DNA of 64,000 nt from NCBI RefSeq assembly GCF_900090045.1, contig NC_041775.1:1029501-1093500 (forward strand), in the 5' to 3' direction. A program made the translations under genes and the position numbers. Under the pieces are notes generated by a model. It was not told where the DNA came from, ran no database searches, and saw only the letters and a list, made by a program, of their open reading frames with translations. Shown here piece by piece: positions 26,583-37,582 of the stretch. This DNA is from Plasmodium malariae (taxonomy: Eukaryota > Apicomplexa > Aconoidasida > Haemosporida > Plasmodiidae). Numbering within the stretch: position 1 is the stretch's first letter; each line of letters begins with the position of its first letter.

Positions 26583-29500
26583 CATTCTTCATATATAAGA
26601 GCATTTTCTTCATTTGCTTTCTTCTGTAATGGGTGGAGGGAAGAGCGAAAGAAAAGGGGGAAATAAAATTGTAACCTCTATTATATGTATTTATATTCAT
26701 ACGTTTATATGTATACATAGGAAGCAGTGAAAATGGCAATATTCGGGGCAGGGGAAAAACTAAGATAATTATTATACACACAAGGGTGTATGAGTATATA
26801 CATACATACATACATACATACAAAGAATGGTATATAAAAACACTAAGCACACAGTTTAACGGTGAAGTATAAGGGAAATAGTATATTGGGAAATATGCAG
26901 GTTAACATGTGTGAGATACATATATTAAAAAATTTTACTTTTTGTTTATGTCCTTTTGGCAAAACCATGGGGATGGTTTACTCATATATGTTTTTGAGTA
27001 AACAAAATTGTTATCACGACAGTGGTTAGAAAAATTAAAATGGGTTTTCTCGTTTTTCATTCTTCCCTTGATTTGTTCTTTATATGGTTTGATTAAATCA
27101 TTTTCAACTAGATGCTTATTTAAGCATAGATGCAAAACAAACTGAATGATATAGATCCCGCAGTCATATGTGTTGTTCTGCTTGGGAATAATATTCGGGT
27201 AAACGAATTTGAAATATATTTTGGGAATATCGCTAGAGGTGTTAGCAGCGGAGGTAGAAGCAGTGGATGTATGAGTAGCCGCAGTGTGCGCAGTGGATGT
27301 ATGAATAGCCGCAGTGTGTGCAGTGGATGTATGAGTAGCCGCAGTGTGCGCAGTGGATGTATGAGTAGCCGCAGTGTGCGCAGAGGAAGTATGAATAGCC
27401 GCAATGTGCGCGGTGGATACACGAGTTGATGATGTACTGCAAGTGGCATTAGTCGGAACTGCTTTGCCATTTTTCATTTCTGATTTGACTGTTGTCATAT
27501 GATCACGTAAGAATATATGCTCTATATATTTTTTTAATTTTTGCAAAATTTTATTTCCTTTGGCCGATGGGAATAAGGAATCTAGATATATCATATAAGC
27601 TGTTTTGATATTTTCATTTTTTTTTTCCTCAATTTTTTTTTTTGTTTTATTAAAATGAACAGTTTTACTGCGAGGGTTACTGTGATTGTGGTTGTTATTA
27701 CGATTATCATTGCGATTGTCATTACGATTATCATTGCGATTGTCATTGCGATTGTCATTACGATTATCATTGCGATTGTCATTACGATAATCATTGCGAT
27801 TGTCATTACGATAATCAGTGCAATTGTTATTATGACTGAAGCATCTGTTAGAAACTTCCTCCTTTATTGGGCATAAAGGAGCGCTATATTCACCTGCGTC
27901 ACTTGAGCTTCGAGGTAATTTATCAAAACACCACTTTTTTGTTCTATCATCATTACTTTTGCTACTTAGAAAATATAAATGGTTTTTCAAAACAATACTG
28001 TTCTTATATCTATTGCTTTTAAAAATAGTTGTATTCAGAAAATAAGAATCATTTGATTTGCTTCTAAATTTATTAGCAAAAATGTTAAGTTTGTCTTTGC
28101 AATGTTGATTTCTATTTATTGCAGCTACTTTTCCACTTCTTTGGGGATCCTTTGTGTTTTGGCTTCTTTTTCTTTCCCATCCATGCGCGTCGTCTTTCCA
28201 TCCGTCCCTTACCACTACATCATCTTGTATCACTACATCATCTTGTACCACTACATCATCTTGTACCACTACATCATCTCGTATCACTTCTTCATCTCGT
28301 ATCACTTCTTCATCTCGTACCACTACATCATCTCGTACCACTTCTTCATTTCGTACCACTTCTTCATTTCGTACCACTTCTTCATTTCGTACCACTACTT
28401 CTTTCACTTCTTCTCTTGATTCCCCCTGTCCAGCTTCACTTTCCTGTGAATTGTTGTTGAAAGGGAAATAAAGCAGAACGAGGGACCAGTGAGTATTACC
28501 AATATTTATAGGAATGAAAACATACTTATATTCATATATTTTTTTACTTAATTTTTTGATCCATCTATTTGTGTTAATATATGCTTTAAAAATATCATCA
28601 TACAATTCAATTTTTTTATAAAAGAATGTATTAAAGATATATATATCATTTTTATTTTTATCAAATTTGAGAACAAATGAATATATATAATTATTAAAAA
28701 AATCAATAATAGAATCGTCAATATATTTAGATTTGTTCAAACGAAATATATTATAATCATCTATTTTATAATTATTTAATTTCCATACATTTTTCTTTTC
28801 TAATATTTTCTTATATATATAATATTTTAGTATTTCTATATCTATTGTTCTCTCTTTTTGCATAAATTGTAATTTCGTTTTTTCAATTATGGAATAATTA
28901 AGAAACGTAGTAATGTAATATTTTAATTTATCTGTGTACTTGAAATTTTTGCAATTACAGTATATTATTTTTATGATATCAAACATATTATTCACTTTAT
29001 ATTTTAAGAACAAAGAATTATCTATTTCATTCCTTAACTTGCCTTCATTTTTCTTTTTGTTTCTATTACTCCTCAGTTTTGACATATAATCCCCTACATG
29101 ACCCCTTCCCATACTGCATGCGTCATTCAGCCCGTTACTATTACAGAGGATACGTCGGTTACTGCGGTTACGGAGGCTACTATGTTTACTGCGATTACTG
29201 CTATTACTGCTATTACTGCGATTACTGCTATTACAGCTATTACTGCGATTACTGCGATTACTGCGATTACTTCGATTACTGCGATTACTGCTATTACAGC
29301 TATTACTGCGATTACTGCTATTACAGCTATTACTGCTATTACAGCTATTACAGCTATTACTGCTATTACAGCTATTACTTCTATTACTGCGATTACTGCG
29401 ATTACTGCTATTACTGCGATTACTGCGATTACTGCGATTACTGCAGTCAGTGAGACTGTTACTCACGTGGTCACTTTTGCTACCGCCTTCACTGTTGTTA

Positions 29501-32500
29501 TGACCTCCGTTGTCAAAGCCACTGGCACTGGTACGCGCATTCATGCGACTGCTTTCATTAATTAACTCACCCACGGGGTTGGCACCTTCTACCTTCTTGC
29601 GCGCATGCGCTTCTGCTATGAAGTCATTTTCCACGAATATTTCTTCGACAGAAGTATAAGTATTATTGTTCATGTGAGCCTGGTCTACTTCAATATGGTT
29701 GTTCCTATTCGGGTTACAGTATTTATTATGCACCATACCCTTTTCGTTTTTATGTCCTATATCATAACAGTCATTGGAGATGCAGCTGTTTCGACTATCA
29801 CAACTGTAACGATTATTACTTCTTTTGCCGATGCTTTTCATGCTGCTGTTACTACTGCTGCACTTGGCACCGTTACTACTGTTGGTGTCTTTGCCTATAA
29901 TACTATTATTACTACAATTATCACCGTTATTGCCATTATTTTCTCTTCCTTTTTCATAATTAACCAGTTCATATTCGCTATTCCCTGTGTGGGAAGAGCG
30001 AATAATATAATTTCTGCCATTTCTATAATTTTCAAACACAATATCTTTGTTGTTATTTTGCAATTCGTCATATTTTTCAGCATTATGAATTCTTCTTTTT
30101 TTAGTGTATGTTAACTCTTCTTCATCATTTGCACATATCTCAGTATTGCAATATTTACGTGATGTTTTTTCTAAATCCGAATAGGAACAACAAGTATTTA
30201 ATTGGCAATTTTCTTGAAATGTGTTACTACATGCACTGTGCATGTTAATATTATCATTTGATTTTATTACATTATGTGAATTTTCGTTTTTTATTATATC
30301 TTCTGATAAATTTCCCTTTTCGTTTGATATGATTGAACTTTTTCTTATTTCCTTTTCTTTGTCATAATTAAAATGTTTGTTCATTTCGAAATTATTGAGT
30401 TCACCCGCGAAATTTTCTTTATTTTCTTCTCTTAATATTTTATTTCGCTTTATTATCATCTGTTCTTCACTATTCTCATTTTGTATTTTTATTTTTTTCG
30501 TTGTATCTTTTTCTTGCTGAAATTTAAAAATTAAATGATTATCATAATTTTTTCGTTTATCTTTTAATATATTTTCATTTTGATAAGATGATATGCCTCC
30601 ACTATTAACGAATGGATAGTTACTACTCCTTTGTTTATTGTTAGTATGATAATAGGATTGCTTCACATCTTTTTGGTTATTCTGTATTTTTAATATAGTG
30701 CTATTCTTTATACTATCACATCTTTCTTTCTCCCTTCCTACTCCATTACTTTTTCTGTTTTCGTTGAGTATGTTATGACTGTTGTTAAAATGAAAAATTT
30801 CCTTGGATAATTTTTGAGCATTTGCTTTTTTGCACAAAACATATTTCTGTATCATACTTTCTTCTCCATTTTTTAAATTTAAATTTAATACTAGCCATTT
30901 GATTTTTAAATTGTTTCTTGTGAATGGAGTAGAATTTTTTTTTTTTTTTTTTTCTTCTTTCATGTCAAAGTTATTTTCTCTTGTTACAACTTCTGTGTCA
31001 CTGAAGAATAGGTCGTTGCTACATATGCTTATATCACTTTCATAATTTTCTAAAAAGCTATATGTAAACATCTCATTTTTTATCTTTCGAAGAATTGATT
31101 TATATTTGTTTCTTCTTTTCATATTTGTGTACTCCCTTTCTATGTACTGGTATTTTTTATCATTCAAAAATCCCGTTATTTGTTTCATGAAATTTTCTTC
31201 TTTACCTGAACGGCAAGGGGAAAAAAAAAAAAAGAAAAAAAAATTAATAGCTACATAAATACATACACGTGTGTGTGTGTGTGTGTGTGTGTGTACGTAT
31301 TTATACGTGTGTATTCGCGTGCACATGCGGAGCCGCACCTTGATCAATAATGGCAAACTGGTTCATAAATATATTTGCGGGCTCATGAAAATGGAGAAAT
31401 AGGATTTTTATTTCGTTATCATTTTTAGAGTTAGTATTTCTTCCCCTTTCATTTTGTGTCATAATGATGTCGTTGTCATAATTTTCTGAATAAGTCATAT
31501 TTTTTTCCTGCACGTTAATTTTTTCGTAAAAAGCGCTATCACTTTCTTTGAAAAATTGTTGCGTATTGTAGTTATCATTGTATGTATAATTATTTTTATT
31601 CATATCATTTTGCTTAATTTTACTTTTTTCTATATCAATATGCACCTCCATCTTCTCTCCTGTTACTACTTCCTTCCGCATTTCAAATATTCTTTCTTGA
31701 CTTTTATTAATTTTTTGCTCTAAAATATTTTTCAGCGAATTTAAGGTTTTGTCATCAGTATTATTTAATTTGGTATATTCAATTGTTGACAAATCATAAC
31801 TACAATTTACACTATCAAATAATTTTGTAATAAAAATCTTTTTTGATGCATTTGTACTTTGGTTTCTTTTTTTTTTTTTTTCTTGTTCTTCTTGTTCTTC
31901 TTCTTGTTCTTCTTTTTGTTCTTTTTCTTGTTCTTTTTCTTGTTCTTTTTCTTGTTCTTCTTCTTGTTCTTCTTTTTTTATTTTATGTTCTGTTAATTTA
32001 TTGATAACTTTAGGGTCTTTGAGTGATGATAAAAAATTGCAACTAGGTTTACTGCCTTCATTATTAAATGCGTCATCGTTATTGCTACTTCCACTGTTAC
32101 TGCTATCGTTATTGCTGTTATTTTTACTTTCTGTTTTAATTTTCCCATCAATTTCGCTTATGTGTTTATTTGATTTGCACGAATTGGCGTTTCCTTTCGC
32201 TTTATCTTGTTCATTATGATAATCCTTTTTTTTGGTGAATTTACACTGAACTTCATATATATATATTTCATTATTTTCTTTATTTAAGCATAAATACAAC
32301 TTGACTTTTTTTTTTTTATAAAAATGATACAGATATTTATTTTGTCCAGAATTATTATTATTTGTACTTGGATAGAATGAAATAATTTTTGAGTTTCCAC
32401 AAATATAAGAAATAAGTTCAACAATTATAAAATTATTGTTATTTTCGTCAAGCTTTTCATCACTATCATCTGATGACACTATTTCGCAAAAATTATTTGT

Positions 32501-32611
32501 GCATATTTCTTTTTTATATTTTCTCTCTCTTTCGAAATAGCTGTAGTTGTTTTTATCTTTTATATCACATTTAAGCTTATATTCTTTATCCGTATTTTTC
32601 ATATTTTTCAT
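26512..32611 (-). CDS. SENP2: SENP/Ulp2-type SUMO-specific cysteine protease (C48 family)
   Basis: Predicted to remove or mature SUMO in the nucleus. Three exons: 32611-31339, 31205-26939 and 26623-26512. Introns (133 and 315 bases) have AAG|GTGCGG...TTCAG and AAA|GTAAAA...TTACAG borders, and phases 1 and 2 agree, giving 1883 residues. The catalytic triad is visible: His in GNTHWSLVLLYFPF (about 1329), Asp in YLDSLFP (about 1631), Gln and Cys in KQNNTYDCGIYIIQF (about 1766-1771). The C-terminal exon supplies the family's basic end (SPWFCQKDINKKRKQMKKM). About 300 residues of repeats separate His from Asp and about 140 separate Asp from Cys, like the split domains of Ulp2/SENP6-7. Repeats include RNEEVV (28200-28400), RNDN (27690-27830), HTSTAHTAA (27240-27420), SNRSNSC (29160-29455) and EKEQ (31880-31980). 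P. falciparum calls its syntenic gene SENP2 (recall), despite the Ulp2-like layout. Confidence 0.92.
29160..29455 (-). repeat. Degenerate 9-base coding repeat (Ser-Asn-Arg/Ser/Cys)
   Basis: More than thirty 9-base units on the plus strand (ATTACTGCG/ATTACAGCT/ATTACTGCT) encode Ser-Asn-Arg, Ser-Asn-Ser or Cys-Asn-Ser in the non-catalytic part of the SUMO protease. Confidence 0.85.
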
Positions 32612-32761
32612 AGTTTCCTCCCCCCAAGTGATTGTTTGTAAAAAAGTTTAATCTTGTTGTTTGTCTATTTCAGTTAATTACTCGCTTTTTTACTATTTTT
32701 TTGCTATTTTAATGGTGTTTTTTTTTTTTTTTTTTTTTTGCGTGTTTCTATATTAGCATTT

Positions 32762-33715
32762 ATGATAGATCGTATGTTCGTTTATGTGTCTGTTCCTTTG
32801 TTTTTTTTTGCCTTTTTTTTAATCCTACATAATTATTTTTTTTATTTAAAAATGAAAATAATCTTTTTTATTGGGAAAACAAGATCACTGCGATTTTTAC
32901 ATAATCTCCATAGAAACGTTTGGAAAATATTTAATTAACATAACAAACTATAGAGTAAGACACAGAAATGAAAAGAAGTGTGTAAATAAAAAAAATGTAT
33001 TTAAATAATTGTTCATATATCCTTTATTATATAAAAATTCGTTTACCTTATTTTACAAGGATGCATATATACTCACTGTTTTAACAAGAATATTTTAAAA
33101 TATTTAACAACTTGTATTCTTTTTATAAAATTATAAAAGCCAAAATAATTTCTCTACATGAATAGACTATGATGTGCTACAATGAGGTGTAACACGATAT
33201 GTATATACATACATACGTACATATATATATATATATATATATGGGTATAATAGGTTAATTTGTTACATATCAAATCAAAGAATACATATTAGTTGTATTC
33301 TACATATATCCTTTCAACAATATATAATTCCACCCTAGCTTTTTTGCTTTCGTACGCACATATGGCCTGTATGCATATATAAAAATTTACATACGGTATT
33401 ATATGTGTTACGAAGATAACTCAGGTTACGCATACGCATATATAAATATATACATATATATGTATATATATATGCAATATATATATACGTATGTATGTAT
33501 GCAATGTACAATATGCAGTCTAGGTATATCTATGTGCATATATGCGTATACATTAAAAACATAGGGAACGAATAGAAGAAAAAAAAAAAAAAAAAAATTC
33601 GGTTTTACGTAAATTTCTATGTTAACTTTGTTTCCTTTTTATTTTTCTTTAGATTATTGCAAAATTTTCAGAAATTAAAGACATAAATTTTGTTGGAATT
33701 ATGCAATATGATTAA
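32762..33715 (+). CDS. Candidate tiny three-exon gene, 47 residues
   Basis: Not recognised. Proposed exons: 32762-32771 (ATG ATA GAT C, donor GTATGT), 32884-32954 (HCDFYIISIETFGKYLINITNYR, donor AGA|GTAAGA) and 33653-33715 (IIAKFSEIKDINFVGIMQYD then stop; acceptor TTTTTCTTTAG). Phases 1 and 0 join without a break. Exons 2 and 3 have low-repeat, protein-like composition amid TA-rich non-coding DNA. The strong acceptor before exon 3 is the best evidence. Exon 1 is very short and may be wrong; another 5' exon is possible. The gene is divergent from the SUMO protease, whose ATG lies only 150 bases away, so they would share a promoter region. Joined composition is soluble, alpha/beta-like, with no signal peptide. 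Confidence 0.35.
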
Positions 33716-34736
33716 GTACATACAAAGAATGAAATTTTTTTTTTTTTTTTTTTTTTAAAAATAATTGCAAATTGATCTAATACATAAAAGATTAACTGTT
33801 TATACACTTCATAAAACTTTAGTTCACAAATACATTCCAGCATTTTATTACAGTATTTTTTATGCTTCGTTTTTCCTTCATTTTTGCTTTTTTTTTTTTT
33901 GTTTTTTCGTGTGGGGTTTATAAAAATGGGTGTATTATTTCATAGCAATTAGTAGACAAAGAGATATAAAAGTTAGAAATAGTTATTATAATATTTTAAA
34001 ACACAGCAAATAGACGACTGTCAAAAAGTGTATTAGCGTAGGCATTTAGGTATATATATGTTTATACGAATATTTAGGTACAAACTTATTGGTACACTTG
34101 TATTATTGAAATATATACATGTAGGTAGGCATATATACATATGGGTAGGCATATATACATATGGGTAGGCATATATACATATGGGTAGGCATATATACAT
34201 ATGGGTAGGCATATATACTTATGTACAGGTATATATATATGTGTGTATAGGAATATATATTTATGCATAGGTATATAAGTGAATGTATAGGTATATACAT
34301 ACATGTATGTGTATATGTACATATATTGGTATATGTATGTATATTGGTATATTTACATGTATGCGTATACATATATGTTTACACTGAAGATACATTTTTT
34401 TTGTTTGGGTGTATATCACTTTTTATACATCAATCCCCATCTAGTGGTAGTATTATGACACAAAATGTAATGTACTTTTCGAAAAACAAAATAAATTAAT
34501 TTGTTAAACAGTGTTTAGTAATTAAAAATAAAACATAAAAGAAGGAAATTACAAAATTGAATCGAATCCTCTATTGAATGAAAATATGCATATATTTGAG
34601 TACCTTGAGAAGGGGACACACTACATATCATTTAAAAAAAAAAAAAAATTTCATATAACCCAAATAAAAATAACGTTTTTACGTTTGCTCCTTGCTGAAG
34701 AAAATTTTATTTATTTATTTAATAAATTTCAATTTT

Positions 34737-34792
<56 letters not shown>

Positions 34793-35010
34793 ATATATTT
34801 TTTTTTTCCTTTTTTGATAAAAACACGTAAAATTTCGAATGTGAAAGTTACTGTTTACCTGTTCATTTCAACCATCAGAATGATAATATACACACTTTAA
34901 ATTATTCCTGCAATTACTTAGCTTATTTGTATGAAAAACATTGAAAAAAAAAAAAAAAAAAAGTAGAAGAAAAAGAAGAAGTCATTAAACTGAGGTATTT
35001 CTTTTGGTAA
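33716..35010. other. Intergenic, TA/TACATA-rich
   Basis: No supported exon. A frame from ATG 34586 (MHIFEYLEKGTHY...) runs into poly-Lys and Ile/Tyr repeats and lacks splice support, so I do not call it. A TA array lies at 34743-34783. Confidence 0.5.
34111..34210. repeat. 20-base tandem repeat ATATATACATATGGGTAGGC, five copies
   Basis: Five contiguous units, the first with GTA in place of ATG. Contains GGGTAGG cores but is not the Plasmodium telomere repeat. Intergenic. Confidence 0.9.
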
Positions 35011-35808
35011 ATGATCGATTGTGATTATTACAAATTAGGAGTACATTGGCAATTTTGTAAAATACGACAAGAAAAGGAAAGAGTAAGAAAAAAAAGGGAA
35101 AAAAAGAAAATCCGTTATGCGTGTTAAGTCTCTTATACTGAGTTAAGCAAAATAATTTTGCTAAAACATGTAAGAAATTTGACACTTTTCCGCACAAATT
35201 ACCCATCTGCATATATGAGATGCGTGAATAAATCTGTTTGTATGGGTACAAACGAATACGCCCGTATACATACAATTAAACGTATGCATATACATACGTA
35301 TGTTCATACACCTGTTCATACGCCTGTTCATACGCCTGTTCATACGCCTGTTCATACGCCTGTTCATATGCTTATGCGTACAAATAAACCCATACATATG
35401 CACTCATTTTCTTGCCCATTTTTGTCAGCCTCAATGGACATAAACCTAGAAGAAAGATCATACACCTCCCCACTTTTGCGCTACATATACAAAAAGGACC
35501 AGAAATTAAGTAAGAAAAATGGGGAAGGAAAGAACAATGGATTTATACCGTTCAGCATTAGATTAAGTAGTTTACCAATAAAGAATACTAGTGATAACAA
35601 ATATATGTCAAACATAAATTCATTAAATATAATTAGCATGTTGCCGTTATCTTTATTTTCAAATTATAATAGTAACAATATGAGTTCAACAGATATTTTA
35701 TTTTTACCAAAATTTTCCACTTTTCTTTTTTTTACAATACCTATATTCGTGATGCTTCCAAATTTGACCTTATACACAAAGCACTGGTTTTTCTTTGCCC
35801 CCAAATAG
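35011..35808 (+). CDS. Conserved-looking two-exon protein of unknown function with C-terminal hydrophobic segment
   Basis: Exon 1, 35011-35122, encodes MIDCDYYKLGVHWQFCK followed by a very basic helix (IRQEKERVRKKREKKK). Exon 2, 35429-35808, encodes MDINLEERSYTSPLLRYIY and onward to a hydrophobic stretch (FSTFLFFTIPIFVML) and the end KHWFFFAPK. The acceptor TTTTTGTCAG|CC is good. Of the in-phase donors the best is T|GTTAAG at 35123, which gives 163 residues; this donor is not the commonest form and its position is the weak point. The intron carries a 12-base repeat that makes the intervening open frame look coding (HTPV repeats). If the exon 1 link is wrong, the gene would start at ATG 35434. 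The tail could be a membrane anchor. I do not recognise the family. Confidence 0.5.
35302..35370. repeat. 12-base tandem repeat GTTCATACGCCT
   Basis: Five to six copies inside the proposed intron of the two-exon gene. The resulting Thr-Pro-Val-His frame is an artefact of the repeat. Confidence 0.85.
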
Positions 35809-37220
35809 GGAACGTTTTAGCAGTAGTTTTCTATTTCTCGTTGCAGTGTATACACATATATGGGCTCATGGAACTATACTTATTTTTGTACGTGCATATA
35901 CACCTAAATGCCACATATGTAGGTGAGTATCCCCCCCAGTATGTTACGTGTATATGCATACTTAAGGGAATATAAATTAAGGGTGGCTTTCATTTTTTCG
36001 TCGTTTTGTCGCATTTATGTTTTTCGTTGGCCATATATATTTTCCCCGTTACTTATATTTTGCTAATATATGCATATGTATATGTATGTATGCATATATA
36101 TAAGCGAAGTCATGTTTCTATCAAGTTAATTACTGCTTTTTTGTTACATTGTATAGTGTGCTTTCTTTTTTTTTATTTGGATATTAATTTACTAAAAGAG
36201 AAATTTTTTTTTTTTTTAAAATACGAACTAGGTATTTTTACTTTTTTTTTTTTTTTTTTTACAATTTTTAAATGCTAATTTGGAGGAAAATCGTCCAATT
36301 TATATAAGTACCCCTAATTTACACTTACCAAGTGGATAGTAATTGCAATCAAGCTATGCGCAAATGTTTGTATGTGCACATATGCACAATGCGTTTATAT
36401 ATGCATATACATACGTATAAACATACGTATAAAAGCATGTATCCACACTAAATGGGGCTATCATTTAGACTTCGCTTCATGCTAGTCATAACAAGCAATA
36501 AAGAACAAAAAAGAAAAAAAAAAAAAGATAAAAAGATACGGAAAAAACAATAGCCTTATATTTTTTACAATTGCTTATAAAGTTTCCACAATTTTGATCT
36601 TATTTGGAACAAATTAATTTAAATTGAAAAGCAAAAAAATTATGATGTTGTTAATACAGGAAATGAGGAGAGCTATACTCGAGTGTTGAGAAATTGTACC
36701 GCGGAAGGCCCCCCGGTATAATGCATTGTCACGCAGGAGGCACATTAACGTATATGCATAATACATACGTATAATACGTGCTTGCATATTTATAATTACA
36801 TACATATGAGAATGTATATTTATACTTATACATAAAACATTACGACATACATGTACGTAAAATACGACTAGCGTACAATCATGTTTAAGCGAATGTAATC
36901 CCAATCTAATCTGTCGCTGAAACAAATAATATATTTTAAAAATACTAGAGAAAAAAGAAAAAATTTCACGGCAGTTTAGCGGTAAATTTGAAAACTTACA
37001 AAAGGTGGAATATATTCTTAAACGCACTTTACTCTAAAGGACGAGTAAAGCACAAATTTTTGAGTAATTTTTTTTTTTTTCTCTATTTTCTTTAAAAATT
37101 GGTAGTCTACGTTCACGTATATTCAACCTTCTTGTTTATTCATATATATATTTAATCGCATATATGTATATTTATTTATATGTATATTTATTTATATGTA
37201 TATTTATTTATATGTATATT

Positions 37221-37251
<31 letters not shown>

Positions 37252-37582
37252 TTATTTATATATATATTTATTTATATATATATTTATTTTATATATTTTT
37301 AATTTTTTTTTTTTTCTTTTTTTTAATTTAACCGTAAACAGAAAATACCTTGTGAGAAGAGTGAAAAATATTTATAAAAAAAAGTATATTACATGTACTG
37401 CTTTTTATCATCGTTTTAGTAGGGGTGGGAAAAAAAAAAAAAAAAATGCGTCAATGTACGGCATATTAAAAAAAATGAAGTAATGTAGGACGCATGAAAA
37501 ATAAATTTAACATATATATATGAAAAACAAATGCAACTTACGACGTATTAAAAAGAATGCAACATAAGTCAAGTTAAAAAAA
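35809..37582. other. Intergenic with scattered splice-like signals
   Basis: Mostly T-rich and TATATTTAT repeats (37140-37290). Splice-like elements occur on the minus strand: a donor CTTG|GTAAGT ending at 36330, a donor TTTT|GTAAGT near 36998 and an acceptor TTTGTTTCAG near 36920. A plus-strand exon-like segment reads FSGKFENLQKVEYILKRTLL-stop at 36972-37034. I could not assemble a consistent gene on either strand, so no CDS is called. Confidence 0.35.
36640..36735. other. GC-elevated island, possible structured RNA or short exon
   Basis: A short segment clearly richer in G and C than its flanks. It contains a potential hairpin pairing TACCG (36697-36701) with CGGTA (36714-36718). It also has an open plus-strand stretch reading NTGNEESYTRVLRNCTAEGPP that stops at a GT. 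It may be a small non-coding RNA or one exon of an unresolved gene. No named RNA family is recognised. Confidence 0.3.

Noticed and set aside
29079..30114. Plus-strand frames rich in Tyr-Cys or Thr-Ala-Ile opposite the SUMO protease
   Set aside because: Shadow translation of the Ser-Asn-Arg coding repeat.
31206..31338. Continuous reading of the long protease frame upstream (MPLLIKVRLRMCT...)
   Set aside because: It is intron sequence with a GTGT microsatellite; exon 1 joins in phase at 31339/31205.
34111..34210. CRISPR-like array
   Set aside because: Contiguous 20-base minisatellite with no spacers, in a eukaryote.
36614..37027. 137-codon minus-strand frame
   Set aside because: No ATG in context; it crosses splice-like sites and TACATA repeats. 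Left as unresolved.
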